The notes under the pieces were generated by a model that saw only the letters and a program-made list of their open reading frames with translations, had not been told where the DNA came from and searched no databases. From CAVYWD01 sp963772225 (GTDB lineage: Bacteria; Myxococcota; Myxococcia; Myxococcales; UBA5297), in assembly GCA_963772225.1 (NCBI GenBank), contig CAVYWD010000010.1, positions 1 through 64,000 on the forward strand: a stretch of 64,000 nucleotides of DNA, given 5' to 3'. The translations under genes were made by a program, and so were the position numbers. Of this stretch, positions 30,401 through 40,300 are shown in pieces. Positions within the stretch are counted from its first letter, which is position 1, and every line of letters starts with the position of its first letter.

Positions 30401-32440
30401 ATGCCAATCATGGTGGGCCAGCAGGCGGCCGGGCGAGACTTCCGGGTGCGCTTCCTGGTGGCGACCGGCCTCGTCGTCGCGGCGATGCTGACGCTCCTGG
30501 GCCGGCTCTACTACCTGCAGATCTCCCGCGGCGACGAGTACGCCGAGAAGAGCAGCGAGAACTTCGTCAAGGAGACGCGCATCCCGGCGCTGCGCGGGAT
30601 GATCCTCGACAACCGCGGGCGCATCCTGGTGGACAACCGCCCTTCGTACAACATCACCCTCACCCCGGCGCTGTGCCAGCCCGCCAGCGCGCCGAAGGAC
30701 CACTGCGTCAACGAGATCATCCCGAAGCTCGCGACCTATCTCTCCTTGGACGCGGACGAGGTCCAGCGCGTCGTCGACCAGTTCAAGAAGGCGCGCAAGC
30801 TGGAGCGCTTCCGCGACTTCACCGTCAAGGTGGACGTGAAGGGCGATCCGCTCGACCGGCTGGAGGCGAACTGGCTCGACTTCCACAAGGCGCTGTCCCG
30901 CGTCGACGCCCCGCACAGGAATTATCGGTACGGGGAGCTCGCCGCTCACGTGCTGGGCTACATGAACGAGATCTCCGGCGAGGAGCTGGCGTCGTTCGAG
31001 AGCGAGGGCGTGTCCGGCTATCAGCTGGGCGACTACATCGGCCGGCGCGGCGTCGAGCGCCTGTTCGAGCGCGATCTGAGGGGCGTCGACGGCGCCTCGA
31101 AGACTGTGGTCGACGCCAAGGGCGTTCGAAAGGACGACTTCGACCTCTTGCCCAAGGACGTGGAGCGGGTCACGCCCGCGCGGCCCGGAAACAACCTGGT
31201 GCTCTCCATCAGCCTCCCGCTGCAGCAGGCCGCCGAGAAGGCGTTCGAGAAGGCCACCGCGGGCGCCATCGTCGTGGTCGACGTGAACACCGGCTTCGTG
31301 CTCGCGGTGGTGAGCAAGCCCGCCTACGACCCCAACAAGCTCACCGGCCGCATCAGCCGCGCCGAGCTCAAGGCCATCAGCGACGACCCGCTCGAGCCGC
31401 TCATCTTCCGCGCTGCCCAGCAGCACTACCACCCCGGCTCCACCTTCAAAATAGTCACCGCGCTCGCCGGCCTGCAGACGGGCGCCATCGTGGCCCAGAG
31501 CACGAAGGTGTCCTGCAACGGCGGATACAACCTGGGCAAGCGGCGCTGGCGCTGCCACAAGGACTCGGGCCACGGCATGGTGGACCTGCATCACGCCATC
31601 AGCTGGAGCTGCGACACCTTCTTCTACGCGGCGAGCGACCGCATGGGCATCGACGCCATCGCGGAAGCGGGCCACAAGCTCGGCTTCGGGCACGCTCCGG
31701 GTCTGGACCTGTCGCCCGAGGTGCCCGGCGTCATGCCCTCGACCGAGTACCACAACCGCGTCACGCCCGGCGGCTACACCAAGGGCCTGGCGCTCAACAC
31801 CGCCATCGGGCAGGGCGACACCAACGTCTCGCCGCTGCAGCTCGCCATGGCCTACGCGGCCGTCGCCAACGGCGGCACGCTCTACAAGCCGCAGATCGTC
31901 CGCCGCGTGGTCGACCCCGACGGCAACCTGGTCCGCTCCGTCGAGCCCGTGGTGGTGAACCGCCTGGACGCCAAACCCGAGCACCTCGCGGCGGTGGTCG
32001 ACGGGCTGAAGGCCGTGGTGAACGAGCCCGGCGGCACCGCCTACTGGAGGCGGCTCAAGGACATCCAGGTGGCGGGCAAGACCGGCACCGCCCAGGTCAT
32101 CGCGCTGGGCGAGCGGCGGATCCGAGAGGAGCAGATGGACTTCTTCCAGCGCGACCACGCCTGGTTCGCCGCGTTCGCGCCGGCCGACAAAGCGGAGATC
32201 GCCATCGTGGTGCTCAACGAGCACGGCGGGCACGGCGGCGTCGACTCAGCGCCGGCGGGCATGGAGGTGATCCAGACCTATTTCAAGCTCAAGGCGGAGG
32301 AGGACGCCGAGCGGAGCGGGCCGCGGGTCGAGCCTCTGCCGGCGCCGACGCCGGCACCGGCGCCCTCACCCGCCGGGTCTCGCCCTCGCGAGGCGCTCGG
32401 ACGTGGCCCCGGCACTGCGAAGGCGGCTCCATGGAGCTGA
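30401..32440 (+). CDS. mrdA: penicillin-binding protein 2 (class B transpeptidase)
   Basis: 679 residues. Short cytoplasmic N-terminus, TM about residues 16-36, a PBP-dimer domain (RIPALRGMILDNRGRILVDN), then a transpeptidase domain with SxxK = STFK (Ser near 347), SxN-like SWSCD (near 401-405) and KTG (near 559). Performs 4-3 cross-linking during elongation together with RodA. The C-terminus has a Pro/Ala-rich tail (PLPAPTPAPAPSPAG). The last 10 nt overlap the rodA start. Confidence 0.95.
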   Translation: MPIMVGQQAAGRDFRVRFLVATGLVVAAMLTLLGRLYYLQISRGDEYAEKSSENFVKETRIPALRGMILDNRGRILVDNRPSYNITLTPALCQPASAPKDHCVNEIIPKLATYLSLDADEVQRVVDQFKKARKLERFRDFTVKVDVKGDPLDRLEANWLDFHKALSRVDAPHRNYRYGELAAHVLGYMNEISGEELASFESEGVSGYQLGDYIGRRGVERLFERDLRGVDGASKTVVDAKGVRKDDFDLLPKDVERVTPARPGNNLVLSISLPLQQAAEKAFEKATAGAIVVVDVNTGFVLAVVSKPAYDPNKLTGRISRAELKAISDDPLEPLIFRAAQQHYHPGSTFKIVTALAGLQTGAIVAQSTKVSCNGGYNLGKRRWRCHKDSGHGMVDLHHAISWSCDTFFYAASDRMGIDAIAEAGHKLGFGHAPGLDLSPEVPGVMPSTEYHNRVTPGGYTKGLALNTAIGQGDTNVSPLQLAMAYAAVANGGTLYKPQIVRRVVDPDGNLVRSVEPVVVNRLDAKPEHLAAVVDGLKAVVNEPGGTAYWRRLKDIQVAGKTGTAQVIALGERRIREEQMDFFQRDHAWFAAFAPADKAEIAIVVLNEHGGHGGVDSAPAGMEVIQTYFKLKAEEDAERSGPRVEPLPAPTPAPAPSPAGSRPREALGRGPGTAKAAPWS

Positions 32441-33558
32441 GCGCCCCGCTGGGCACCGGCGCGCCGGTGGACCGGCGCCTCTGGCGAAAAGTCCCGTGGT
32501 CCTTGCTGCTGGTCGCCGCGGCCATCGCCGCGCTCGGGGTGTGGAACTTGGCCTCGGCCTCGAGGTCGGCGCCGACGCCGCTGTGGCGCTCGCAGGCGAT
32601 GTGGCTCGGCATCGGGCTCTTGACCTGCTTCGCCACCATGGCGTTCGACTACCGGTACCTCCTGCGGCTGGCCTACCCGGCGTACGGCGTGGCGATGGTG
32701 CTCTTGGCGGCGGTGTTCGCGCGCGGCCACTCGGCCATGGGGGCGCGGCGCTGGCTCGACCTGGGGCCCATGCACTTGCAGCCCTCCGAGCTGATGAAGG
32801 TCGCCATCATCCTGGTGCTGGCGCGCTTCTTCCACGAGGACCAGCGGCTGGGCGACGGGTACCGTTTGCGCGACCTGTGGCTCCCGGCCTTGCTCGTGCT
32901 GCCGCCGGTGGCGCTGGTCATGAAGCAGCCCGACCTGGGCACGGCCATGGTCATCGCCGCCATCGCCGGCTCCATGATCGTGTTCGCCAAGGTGCGCTGG
33001 AAGAGCCTCCTGCTCATCGCCATCGGCGGGAGCGCCGCCGCGGTGGGCGCGTGGGGCACGGTCCTCAAGGGCTACCAGAAGAAGCGCCTCACCACCTTCC
33101 TGAACCCCGAGGGGGACATGCTCGGCGCGGGCTACCACGCCAGCCAGTCGCTCATCGCGGTCGGCAGCGGGCAGGGGACCGGCAAGGGCTGGGGCCACGG
33201 CACCCAGACGCAGCTGTCGTTCCTGCCCGAGCAGCACACCGACTTCATCTTCTCGGTGTGGGGCGAGGAGCACGGGTTCGTCGGCGGCGCCCTGCTCATC
33301 GGGCTGTACCTGCTGCTGCTGCTGGTCGCCATCGGCATCGCCGCGAACGCCCGCGAGAAGTTCGGGACGTTCCTGGGGGCGGGCGTCTGCGCCATGGTCT
33401 TCTGGCACGTGTTCGTCAACGTCGGCATGGTCACCGGGCTCTTGCCGGTGGTGGGCGTCACCCTGCCGCTCATGAGCTACGGGGGCTCTTCCATTCTGAC
33501 CATCATGATTGGCCTCGGGCTGCTCATGAACGTCGGAATGCGCAAGCATTTGTATTAG
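32431..33558 (+). CDS. rodA: peptidoglycan glycosyltransferase RodA (SEDS family)
   Basis: 375 residues, about ten TM helices, ATG inside the mrdA stop region (10-nt overlap, coupled translation). SEDS signatures: GARRWLDLGPMHLQPSELMK, MKQPDLGTAMV, the extracellular loop KGWGHGTQTQLSFLPEQHTD, and the C-terminal TLPLMSYGGSS. Polymerises lipid II with PBP2 in cell elongation. Confidence 0.95.
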   Translation: MELSAPLGTGAPVDRRLWRKVPWSLLLVAAAIAALGVWNLASASRSAPTPLWRSQAMWLGIGLLTCFATMAFDYRYLLRLAYPAYGVAMVLLAAVFARGHSAMGARRWLDLGPMHLQPSELMKVAIILVLARFFHEDQRLGDGYRLRDLWLPALLVLPPVALVMKQPDLGTAMVIAAIAGSMIVFAKVRWKSLLLIAIGGSAAAVGAWGTVLKGYQKKRLTTFLNPEGDMLGAGYHASQSLIAVGSGQGTGKGWGHGTQTQLSFLPEQHTDFIFSVWGEEHGFVGGALLIGLYLLLLLVAIGIAANAREKFGTFLGAGVCAMVFWHVFVNVGMVTGLLPVVGVTLPLMSYGGSSILTIMIGLGLLMNVGMRKHLY

Positions 33559-33781
33559 GAGCCTGGTTCTTCAGCTCGGTCCGCGGCGGGGTTCTTCTTC
33601 GCACCGAGCAGCTCGCCGGCTGCTTCTCGCGGGCGCAGGAGTGCGGTGGCCGTGTCGCCTTTCGATTGGCCTGCCGCGAAATGCAGTCAGCCTCGGTGGC
33701 GCATGCGCGAGGATTTGCTGCGGGCACATGCTGGAAGCCCGACTCGTCCACATCGGTTCCGACGATAGGGAATCCAGGATC

Positions 33782-34711
33782 ATGGCCTTGCGGAAGATCT
33801 GCTCCTTGTTGGGTCGCCGGGGAACCAAGCGTCCTCGAGTCGGTCGTCATCGCCGAAGCGGCGCCTGCAGATGGAAGCTGGGGAAGTTGGCGCTCCTGGG
33901 CGCGCTCGCGCTTCTGCTGCTGCCGTCCCTGGGGGCGCCTCCCCGCGCGGCCGCGGCGAGGACCTACACTTTCGCGGTGGTCCCGCAGTTCGAGCAACGC
34001 AAGCTATTTGCGACCTGGAAACCCATCATCGACGAGCTTCAGAGGCGGACCGGGGTTTCTTTCGAGCTCGAGACGACCCTCACGGTACCGCAGCTTGAGC
34101 GCAAGCTGGCAAACGGGGACTTTGACTTCGTCTACGCCAATCCCTACCAGGTTTTTCGGGAGGGCGAGCGCCAGGGCTACCTCCCTCTGGTGCGGGACCG
34201 CACTCCGCTGAGAGGAATCGTGGTGGTGCGCAAAGACAGCCCAATCCGGAGCGTGTCCGAGCTCGACGGAAGGAGCATTGCGGTTCCGTCCCTCAATTCT
34301 TTTGGGGCCTGTCTCTTGGTCCGCGCCGACCTACTCAGGCTCCACCGTGTCGCCATCAACCCCGTCGCTGTGCAGACTCACACCTCCGTCTACCTCCACG
34401 TCATCAATGGCTTGACGGTGGCCGGGGGCGGAGTGGAGAAGACCTTGCGCGAACAGGACGAGGCCGTTCAAGATTCGCTGCGGGTTCTCTACACGACCCG
34501 TGGGTTTCCGTCCCATCCCGTCGCCTCCCATCCGCGAGTTCCGAAAGAAGTGCGAGAGAAGGTGCGCCGTGCCTTTCTCGCGATGGGCGCCACCGCGGAA
34601 GGTCGCGAGCTGCTGTCGAAGGTGCCTATGCAGCAAGTCGTCCCCACCTCACTGCAGGACTATCTGCCCCTGCGCGACTTGCAGTTGGAATCCTTCTGGG
34701 TTGACGGGTGA
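33782..34711 (+). CDS. PhnD-like periplasmic phosphate/phosphonate-type binding protein
   Basis: 309 residues from MALRKICSLL. A long charged N-region, then a hydrophobic signal segment (LALLGALALLLLPSLG). The mature part shows the PhnD/SsuA-type fold: YTFAVVPQFEQRKLFATWKPIIDELQRRTG, GDFDFVYANPYQVFRE, RGIVVVRKDSPI, and the C-terminal VPKEVREKVRRAFLAMG. No ABC permease or ATPase is adjacent. It precedes a sensor kinase by 9 nt, which suggests a ligand-sensing role (inference). The start is the best-supported of several; the upstream frame to 33641 has no homology. Confidence 0.88.
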   Translation: MALRKICSLLGRRGTKRPRVGRHRRSGACRWKLGKLALLGALALLLLPSLGAPPRAAAARTYTFAVVPQFEQRKLFATWKPIIDELQRRTGVSFELETTLTVPQLERKLANGDFDFVYANPYQVFREGERQGYLPLVRDRTPLRGIVVVRKDSPIRSVSELDGRSIAVPSLNSFGACLLVRADLLRLHRVAINPVAVQTHTSVYLHVINGLTVAGGGVEKTLREQDEAVQDSLRVLYTTRGFPSHPVASHPRVPKEVREKVRRAFLAMGATAEGRELLSKVPMQQVVPTSLQDYLPLRDLQLESFWVDG

Positions 34712-34720
34712 TCGGTCGGT

Positions 34721-36472
34721 GTGAACCTAAGAATCAAGCTCCTGCTGCCGCTGATGCTCATCGGCCTGGGTACGGGCATCTTCCTCTACGCCGCTTGGGT
34801 GCCCCGAGTCATCGCCAACGGCGAGCTCTCGCACCTGAGGGACGTCGACCGGCACTTGGACAGCGTGGTCCAGGGGCTGATCCCGCTGCTCCTGAGCAAC
34901 CAGCTGGACACCATTCATGCGAACCTGAATGCCCTGCTGGCCGCGAACACCGATTGGGTGAGCATTCGGCTGACGAATGCCAGCGGGCAGACGCTCTACC
35001 CCCTGGCGACGTCCAAGCCCAGTCGAAAACGCGAGCCAGGACCGGATACGCGCTCGCTGAAGAAAGAGATTCAACTCCTGGGCGCCCCGTTGGGCCGTCT
35101 GACGGTGGAAGTGGATTTGGGCCCGTCGCTGGCGAGCACGCGCCGGGAGAACCGCAGTCTCGCGATGGTTCTCGGCGGCGTGTTGGCCGCAGTCATGGTC
35201 GCCCTCGTGCTCGTCGTGGAGCTGGCGGTCGCCCGGCCGATAAGCCAGCTTGCGGAGGCTTCGAAGAAGCTGGCGCGGGGCGAATTCGACACCCCGCTGC
35301 CTCCCGGACGGCGGGACGAGGTCGGCGAGCTGGTGAACGGCTTCGCCGAGATGCGCAATGATCTTCAGCGCCATCAGGCCGACCTGATGCGAGAGATCGC
35401 CGAGCGCAAGGGAAGGGCGGCCGAGCTGCGCAGCGTGCTCGACACGATGGTGGAAGGCGTGCTGGTCTGCGACGCTCGCGAGCAAATCGTCCTGGTCAAT
35501 CGGTCCGGCCTGCGCCTCTTCGGGCTGGAGAGCTCCGAGCAAGGCCAGCTCCTCCTGCGCGATCTCCCCGAGCGGCTGCAGCTGCGCGACGGTGAGGGGC
35601 ACCCGCTCGCCAAGGAGCAGATGGCGTTCGCCCTCTCCCTCGCCGGGGAGACGGTGGTCGCTGTCGACGAGGTGATCCGGCCGAGGGGGAGCGCCCAGGA
35701 CACGAAGATTCGCGTGAGCTCGGCGCCCATTCGCGTGGACCACGACCTCAGCGGCGCGGTCCTGGTGGCCCGCGATATCACCGAGCTGTACGAGCTCGAG
35801 CGCCTCAAGGACGAATTCATTTCGGTCGCCGCCCACGAGCTCAAGACGCCGGTGGCCATCATGAAGGGCTACGCCGAGGTGCTCCTTCGCAACAGCAATG
35901 ACCTGGCCGAGCCTCGGCGGCGCATGCTCGAGGCGATCAACCGCGGCGCCGACCGCATCGACACGCTCATCCTCGACCTTCTGGACATCTCGCGGATATC
36001 AGAGCCACACCTGAGGATGGCGATCGAGCGCGTCGACCTGCTCGAGCTGATTCAGGCCGCCACATCCACCAGGGCGCTGACGGCGCCCACTCGCCATCTC
36101 CGGGTGGCCGCCGCGACACGCGCCGCGACGCTGGGGGACCCGGTTCGACTCGAGCAAGTGCTCGACATCCTTCTCAGCAACGCCATCAAGTACTCGCCTG
36201 AGGGCGGCGACGTGGCGGTGAGCCTCGAAATCGCCGAGGGGCAGGCGATCATCTCGGTCGAAGATCACGGAGTCGGGATCCCGAAAGACAAGCAGGGGCA
36301 CATCTTCCAGCGGCTCTACAGGGCGCACACCGGCACGCCCTACGACTACGGCGGCATGGGCGTCGGTCTCTTCATCGCCAAGGAGATCGTCGCTCGCCAC
36401 GGCGGCCGGATGTGGTTTGAGAGCCAGGAGAACAAGGGGAGCACGTTCAGCTTCAGCCTGCCTCTGCGGTGA
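34721..36472 (+). CDS. hybrid-domain sensor histidine kinase (HAMP-PAS-HisKA-HATPase)
   Basis: 583 residues, GTG start. TM1 about residues 5-28, a periplasmic domain to about 145, TM2 about 148-170, HAMP (VARPISQLAEASKKLARGEF), a PAS-type domain (RSVLDTMVEGVLVCDAREQIV), HisKA with His372 in VAAHELKTPVAIMKG, N box LSNAIKYSPEGG, G1 DHGVGIP, G2 GGMGVGLFIAKEI. It probably pairs with the preceding binding protein: 9 nt apart and same strand. No response regulator adjacent. Its TGA stop lies inside the 9-bp target duplication of the following mobile element. Confidence 0.93.
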   Translation: MNLRIKLLLPLMLIGLGTGIFLYAAWVPRVIANGELSHLRDVDRHLDSVVQGLIPLLLSNQLDTIHANLNALLAANTDWVSIRLTNASGQTLYPLATSKPSRKREPGPDTRSLKKEIQLLGAPLGRLTVEVDLGPSLASTRRENRSLAMVLGGVLAAVMVALVLVVELAVARPISQLAEASKKLARGEFDTPLPPGRRDEVGELVNGFAEMRNDLQRHQADLMREIAERKGRAAELRSVLDTMVEGVLVCDAREQIVLVNRSGLRLFGLESSEQGQLLLRDLPERLQLRDGEGHPLAKEQMAFALSLAGETVVAVDEVIRPRGSAQDTKIRVSSAPIRVDHDLSGAVLVARDITELYELERLKDEFISVAAHELKTPVAIMKGYAEVLLRNSNDLAEPRRRMLEAINRGADRIDTLILDLLDISRISEPHLRMAIERVDLLELIQAATSTRALTAPTRHLRVAAATRAATLGDPVRLEQVLDILLSNAIKYSPEGGDVAVSLEIAEGQAIISVEDHGVGIPKDKQGHIFQRLYRAHTGTPYDYGGMGVGLFIAKEIVARHGGRMWFESQENKGSTFSFSLPLR

Positions 36473-36808
36473 AGGGTGCGGCCACTCTGGAGTGCGAGGG
36501 AACCTGGCGATTCCTGCGGACTTGGGCTGGGTTTGGGGCGGAGCGTGGGCCTGCGAGGATTGGAGTCGATGAAGGGAAGAAGTACAGCCGGGGTCGGGAT
36601 CGGGACCGGGATCGTTTACGGGGGCGGGGACGGGCCACGCGGCTCGGAGCACGGGAGCGGCATCTTTCGCCCGTGGCCGAAGGACCTATGGCGCGCTGAA
36701 GGGCATAGGTCATGAAGTCTCTCTCCTCGGTCGCGCCCCAGCTCGGCTGAACCATGCGCAGGTACACGAGAATTCCCGCACTCCAGAGTGGCCGCACCCT
36801 GCGGTGAA
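36465..36808. mobile_element. 326-bp MITE-like element with 25-bp TIRs and 9-bp target duplication
   Basis: Element body 36474-36799. The terminal inverted repeats gggtgcggccactctggagt + gcgag (left, 36474-36498) and its reverse complement (36775-36799) match at 24 of 25 positions. The directly repeated tgcggtgaa (36465-36473 and 36800-36808) is a perfect 9-bp target duplication. The interior has no transposase-sized frame but carries gggatcgggaccgggatcg-type tandem units near 36590-36625. The left duplication includes the TGA stop of the histidine kinase. It is a non-autonomous element: inserted, then silent. Confidence 0.9.
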
Positions 36809-36816
36809 GGCAACGG

Positions 36817-36838
36817 CCGGCCGATGCCATTCGGCCGG
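36817..36838 (+). terminator. hairpin downstream of the inserted element
   Basis: Perfect 7-bp arms ccggccg (36817-36823) and cggccgg (36832-36838) with an 8-nt loop. Before the element inserted it would have stood about 20 nt after the histidine-kinase stop, the usual place for a terminator. No T-run. Confidence 0.4.
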
Positions 36839-37025
36839 AGCGAGACCTCGCCGCTCGAATGGCTTGCCTCGCCGACCCCGAGAACCGCGCGGAAGAAGGC
36901 GAGTGAGCGCAGTTCGCGAACCCGTCAGGGCCAGGACGATGGACCGCCGAGCAGAGCCAGCGCCTTCTGCGCGCATTCGTTGTTGATAGGCAGCTCGCGG
37001 GCCTTCTGGAACGAGCGCCGCGAGC
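36839..37025. other. unassigned intergenic DNA
   Basis: Between the hairpin and the AraC remnant there is no recognisable gene or repeat. Confidence 0.4.
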
Positions 37026-37143
37026 CGCTTCATCAGCTTCATCGGCGTGAACGCCACCGCCGCCTATGACGTCGGGTATGAGAGCCCGAGCCAGTTCAGT
37101 CGCGAGTACGCGCGCAAATTCGGGGTGCCCCGAGTCAAAGATC
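37026..37143 (+). pseudogene. decayed AraC-family regulator fragment
   Basis: One frame reads FIGVNATAAYDVGYESPSQF followed by SREYARKFGVPRVKD, the second helix-turn-helix and trailing helix of AraC/XylS regulators. No upstream ligand or first-HTH region is found in frame, and no start or stop frames a gene. A remnant of a lost regulator. Confidence 0.7.
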
Positions 37144-37376
37144 GGCCAACCGGCTGCTCCTGGCGATTGCTTCCTCGGTAAATCGCGGATTCTCCAGCCT
37201 CCAGTCTCCGGGTTCTAGATGGCTTCGTGACCGGATTGTCTCGGACAGGAATCCTCTGCCGATGGGGCTTGACCGCCGGGGCCAGACGGGGCTTGTCTTC
37301 GGCCCGCGAACGCCTGTCCGTCCGCGCGAATCGCGGTGCCCGCAAACCGCTTCGCCCATCGCAAGAAAGAGCTCCC

Positions 37377-40300
37377 ATGACCCGATGTCTTCTGCTCGTC
37401 GCCCTGGCCGCCGCGCTCGCACCCGCGAGCTCCCGGGCCGGCGAAGCGCGGCTCTTGCGCTTCCCGGACATCCGCGGCGACACCATCGCCTTCTCCCACG
37501 GCGGCGACCTGTGGACCGTGCCCGCCGCGGGCGGCGTGGCCCGCCGGATCACGAGCGGCGAGGGCCTGGAGTTGTTCCCGCGCTTCTCGCCCGACGGCAA
37601 GTGGATCGCCTTCACCGGGCAGTACGACGGCTCGTCGGACGTGTACGTGATGCCGGCGGCGGGCGGCGAGCCGCGGAGGCTCACCTGGTACCCGTCCCGG
37701 GACCTCAGCGACCGCATGGGCTTCGACAACATGGTCCTGGGCTGGACGCCGGAGGGGAAGGTCCTCTTTCGCGGCCTGCGCGGGCCCCTCGGCGGCTTCG
37801 TCGGCGAGCCCTGGGTGGTCTCGCCCGAGGGCGGGCCGGTCGAGCGCTTCCCGCTGCCCGAGGCGGGCTTCGTCTCGTTCGCCCCCGACGGCAAGCGCAT
37901 CGCCTACACGCGCATCTTCCGCGACTTCCGCCAGTGGAAGCGCTACGCCGGCGGCCTCGCCCAGGACGTGTGGATCTACGACCTCTCGACCCGCGCCATC
38001 GACCGCGTCACCGACTGGCGCGGCACCGACACCCAGCCCATGTGGATCGGCGGGTCGATCTACTTCCTCTCCGACCGCGACGACTGGAAGGTCAACCTGT
38101 GGCGCTTCGACGTCGGGGCGCGCGCCTTCACGCGCGTGACCCATTTCAAGGACTACGACGTCAAGTGGGCCCATGACGGCTCGGGCAAGATCGTCTTCGA
38201 GAACGGCGGCTTCATCTACCTGCTCGACCCGGCCGACGGCGTGCCGCGCAAGGTGAGCATCGAGCTCGCCGACGACGAGCGCTACGCGCGCAAGCGCTGG
38301 GTGAAGGTCGACGAGCGCATCGACAGCGCCGCCTTGAGCCCCGACGGCAAGCGCGCGGTCTTCACCGCCCGCGGCGACGTGTTTACGGTGCCCGCCGAGC
38401 ACGGTGACACGAGGAACGTCAGCCGCACCCAGGGCGTGCGCGAGAAGGACGCGGTCTGGTCGCCGGACGGCCGCTCCATCGCCTACTGGTCCGACGCCAC
38501 CGGCGAGGAGGAGCTCTACGTCGCCGCGCAGGACGGCAAGTCCAAGCCGGTGAAGCTCACGAGCGGGCCCGCGAGCTGGCACTTCAAGCCGGTCTGGTCG
38601 CCCGACTCGACGCGGCTCGCCTACGCCGACCGCGGCATGCGCCTGTGGCAGGTCTCGGTGGCCGACCAGAAGCCGGTGCAGGTGGCCAAGGCGCCCTACC
38701 GCGAGATCCACAACTACGCCTGGTCGCCCGACTCGCGTTGGTTGGCCTTCGCCAGCGAGAACGAGGCCGAGCTGTCCGTCGTGTCTCTGTACTCGGTCGA
38801 CGGCAGGACTACGACCCAGGTCACCGCCGACGGCTACCAGAGCACCGAGCCGGTGTTCGACCCGGAAGGCAAGGTCCTCTACCTGCTGAGCGACCGCGAC
38901 GTCTCCCCCACGCTCGGCCAGTTCGAGCAGTCGTACACGGTCAACAAGGTGACCCGCCCGCACGCCATCACGCTGCGGGCCGACCTGCCGTCGCCCTTCG
39001 CGCCGCAGAGCGACGAGGTGACGCCGCCCGACCAAAAGAAAGACGAGAAGAAGGACGCCAAGCCCGAACCGCTGCGCATCGACCTCGCGGGCATGGTCGA
39101 CCGCATCGTCCCGTTCCCGGTCTCGCCGGGCAACCTGCGCGACCTCGCCGCGGCGAAGGGCAAGGTGTTCTGGATCAACCAGCCCACGTCCGAGCTCGGG
39201 GACGGCGAGGCGCCGGAGAAGGGCGCGCTCGTCCTCTTCGACCTGGAGAAGCGCAAGGCCACCGACGTGCTCGCGAGCGTCGAGCGCTACGACCTGTCGA
39301 AGGACGGCGCCAAGGTCCTCTACAAGAGCGACAAGACCTGGGCCATCGCCGAGCCCAAGGAGGGCATGAAGCCGGGCGAGGGCGCCCTCAAGCTCGACGG
39401 CCTGCGCATGGAGCTCGACCCGCGGGCCGAGTGGGCGCAGATCTTCGGCGAGACCTGGCGCCTCTACCGCGACTTCTTCTACCTGCCCGACATGGGCAAG
39501 GTGGACTGGGCCGCCATGCGCAAGCGCTACGAGCCGCTCCTTTCGCACGTCTCGCACCGCACCGACCTCACCTCCGTGCTCGCAGAGCTGGTGGCCGAGC
39601 TGGGCACGGGCCACACCTACGTGGGCGGCGGCGACTACCCGCACCCCGAGCGCGTGGGCGTCGGCACCCTCGGCGCCGACCTTGAGCTCGACCGCAAGGC
39701 CGGCCGCTGGCGCATCGCGCGCATCCTGCCGTCCCAGCCGTGGATCGAAGCGCGCCGCTCGCCCTTGCTCGCCCCGGGGCTGAAGGTGGCCGCGGGCGAG
39801 TACCTGCTCGCCATCGACGGCCAGGAGCTGAAGGCCGGCGATGAGCCCTACCGCCTGCTCGCGGGCGCCGCGGGGCGCACGGTCACGCTGTCGGTGGGCA
39901 GAAAGCCGTCTCTCGACGGCGCGCGCGAGGTCGCGGTGCAGCCGCTCGCCAACGAGTGGGACCTCCGCTACCACGACTGGGTCGAGGGCAACCGCCGCAA
40001 GGTCGAGGCGGCGACGGGCGGCAAGGTCGCCTACGTCCACATCCCGGACATGGGCGCCCGCGGCCTGACCGAGTTCATCCGCCAGTTCTATCCGCAGCTG
40101 ACCCGGCAGGGCCTCATCGTGGACGTGCGCGCCAACGGGGGCGGCTTCGTCTCGGAGCTGATCCTCGAGCGCCTGCGCCGCAAGGTCGTGGGCATGAGCA
40201 ACATGCGCGAGTCGAAGCCCACCACCTACCCGGCGGCGGCGTTCAACGGCCCCATGGTGGCCCTGGCCAACATGTACTCCGCCTCGGACGGCGACATCTT

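Noticed and set aside
29782..32430. Long plus-strand frame leading into rodA
   Set aside because: Out of frame with mreD and mrdA, which are convincing. RodA begins at 32431.
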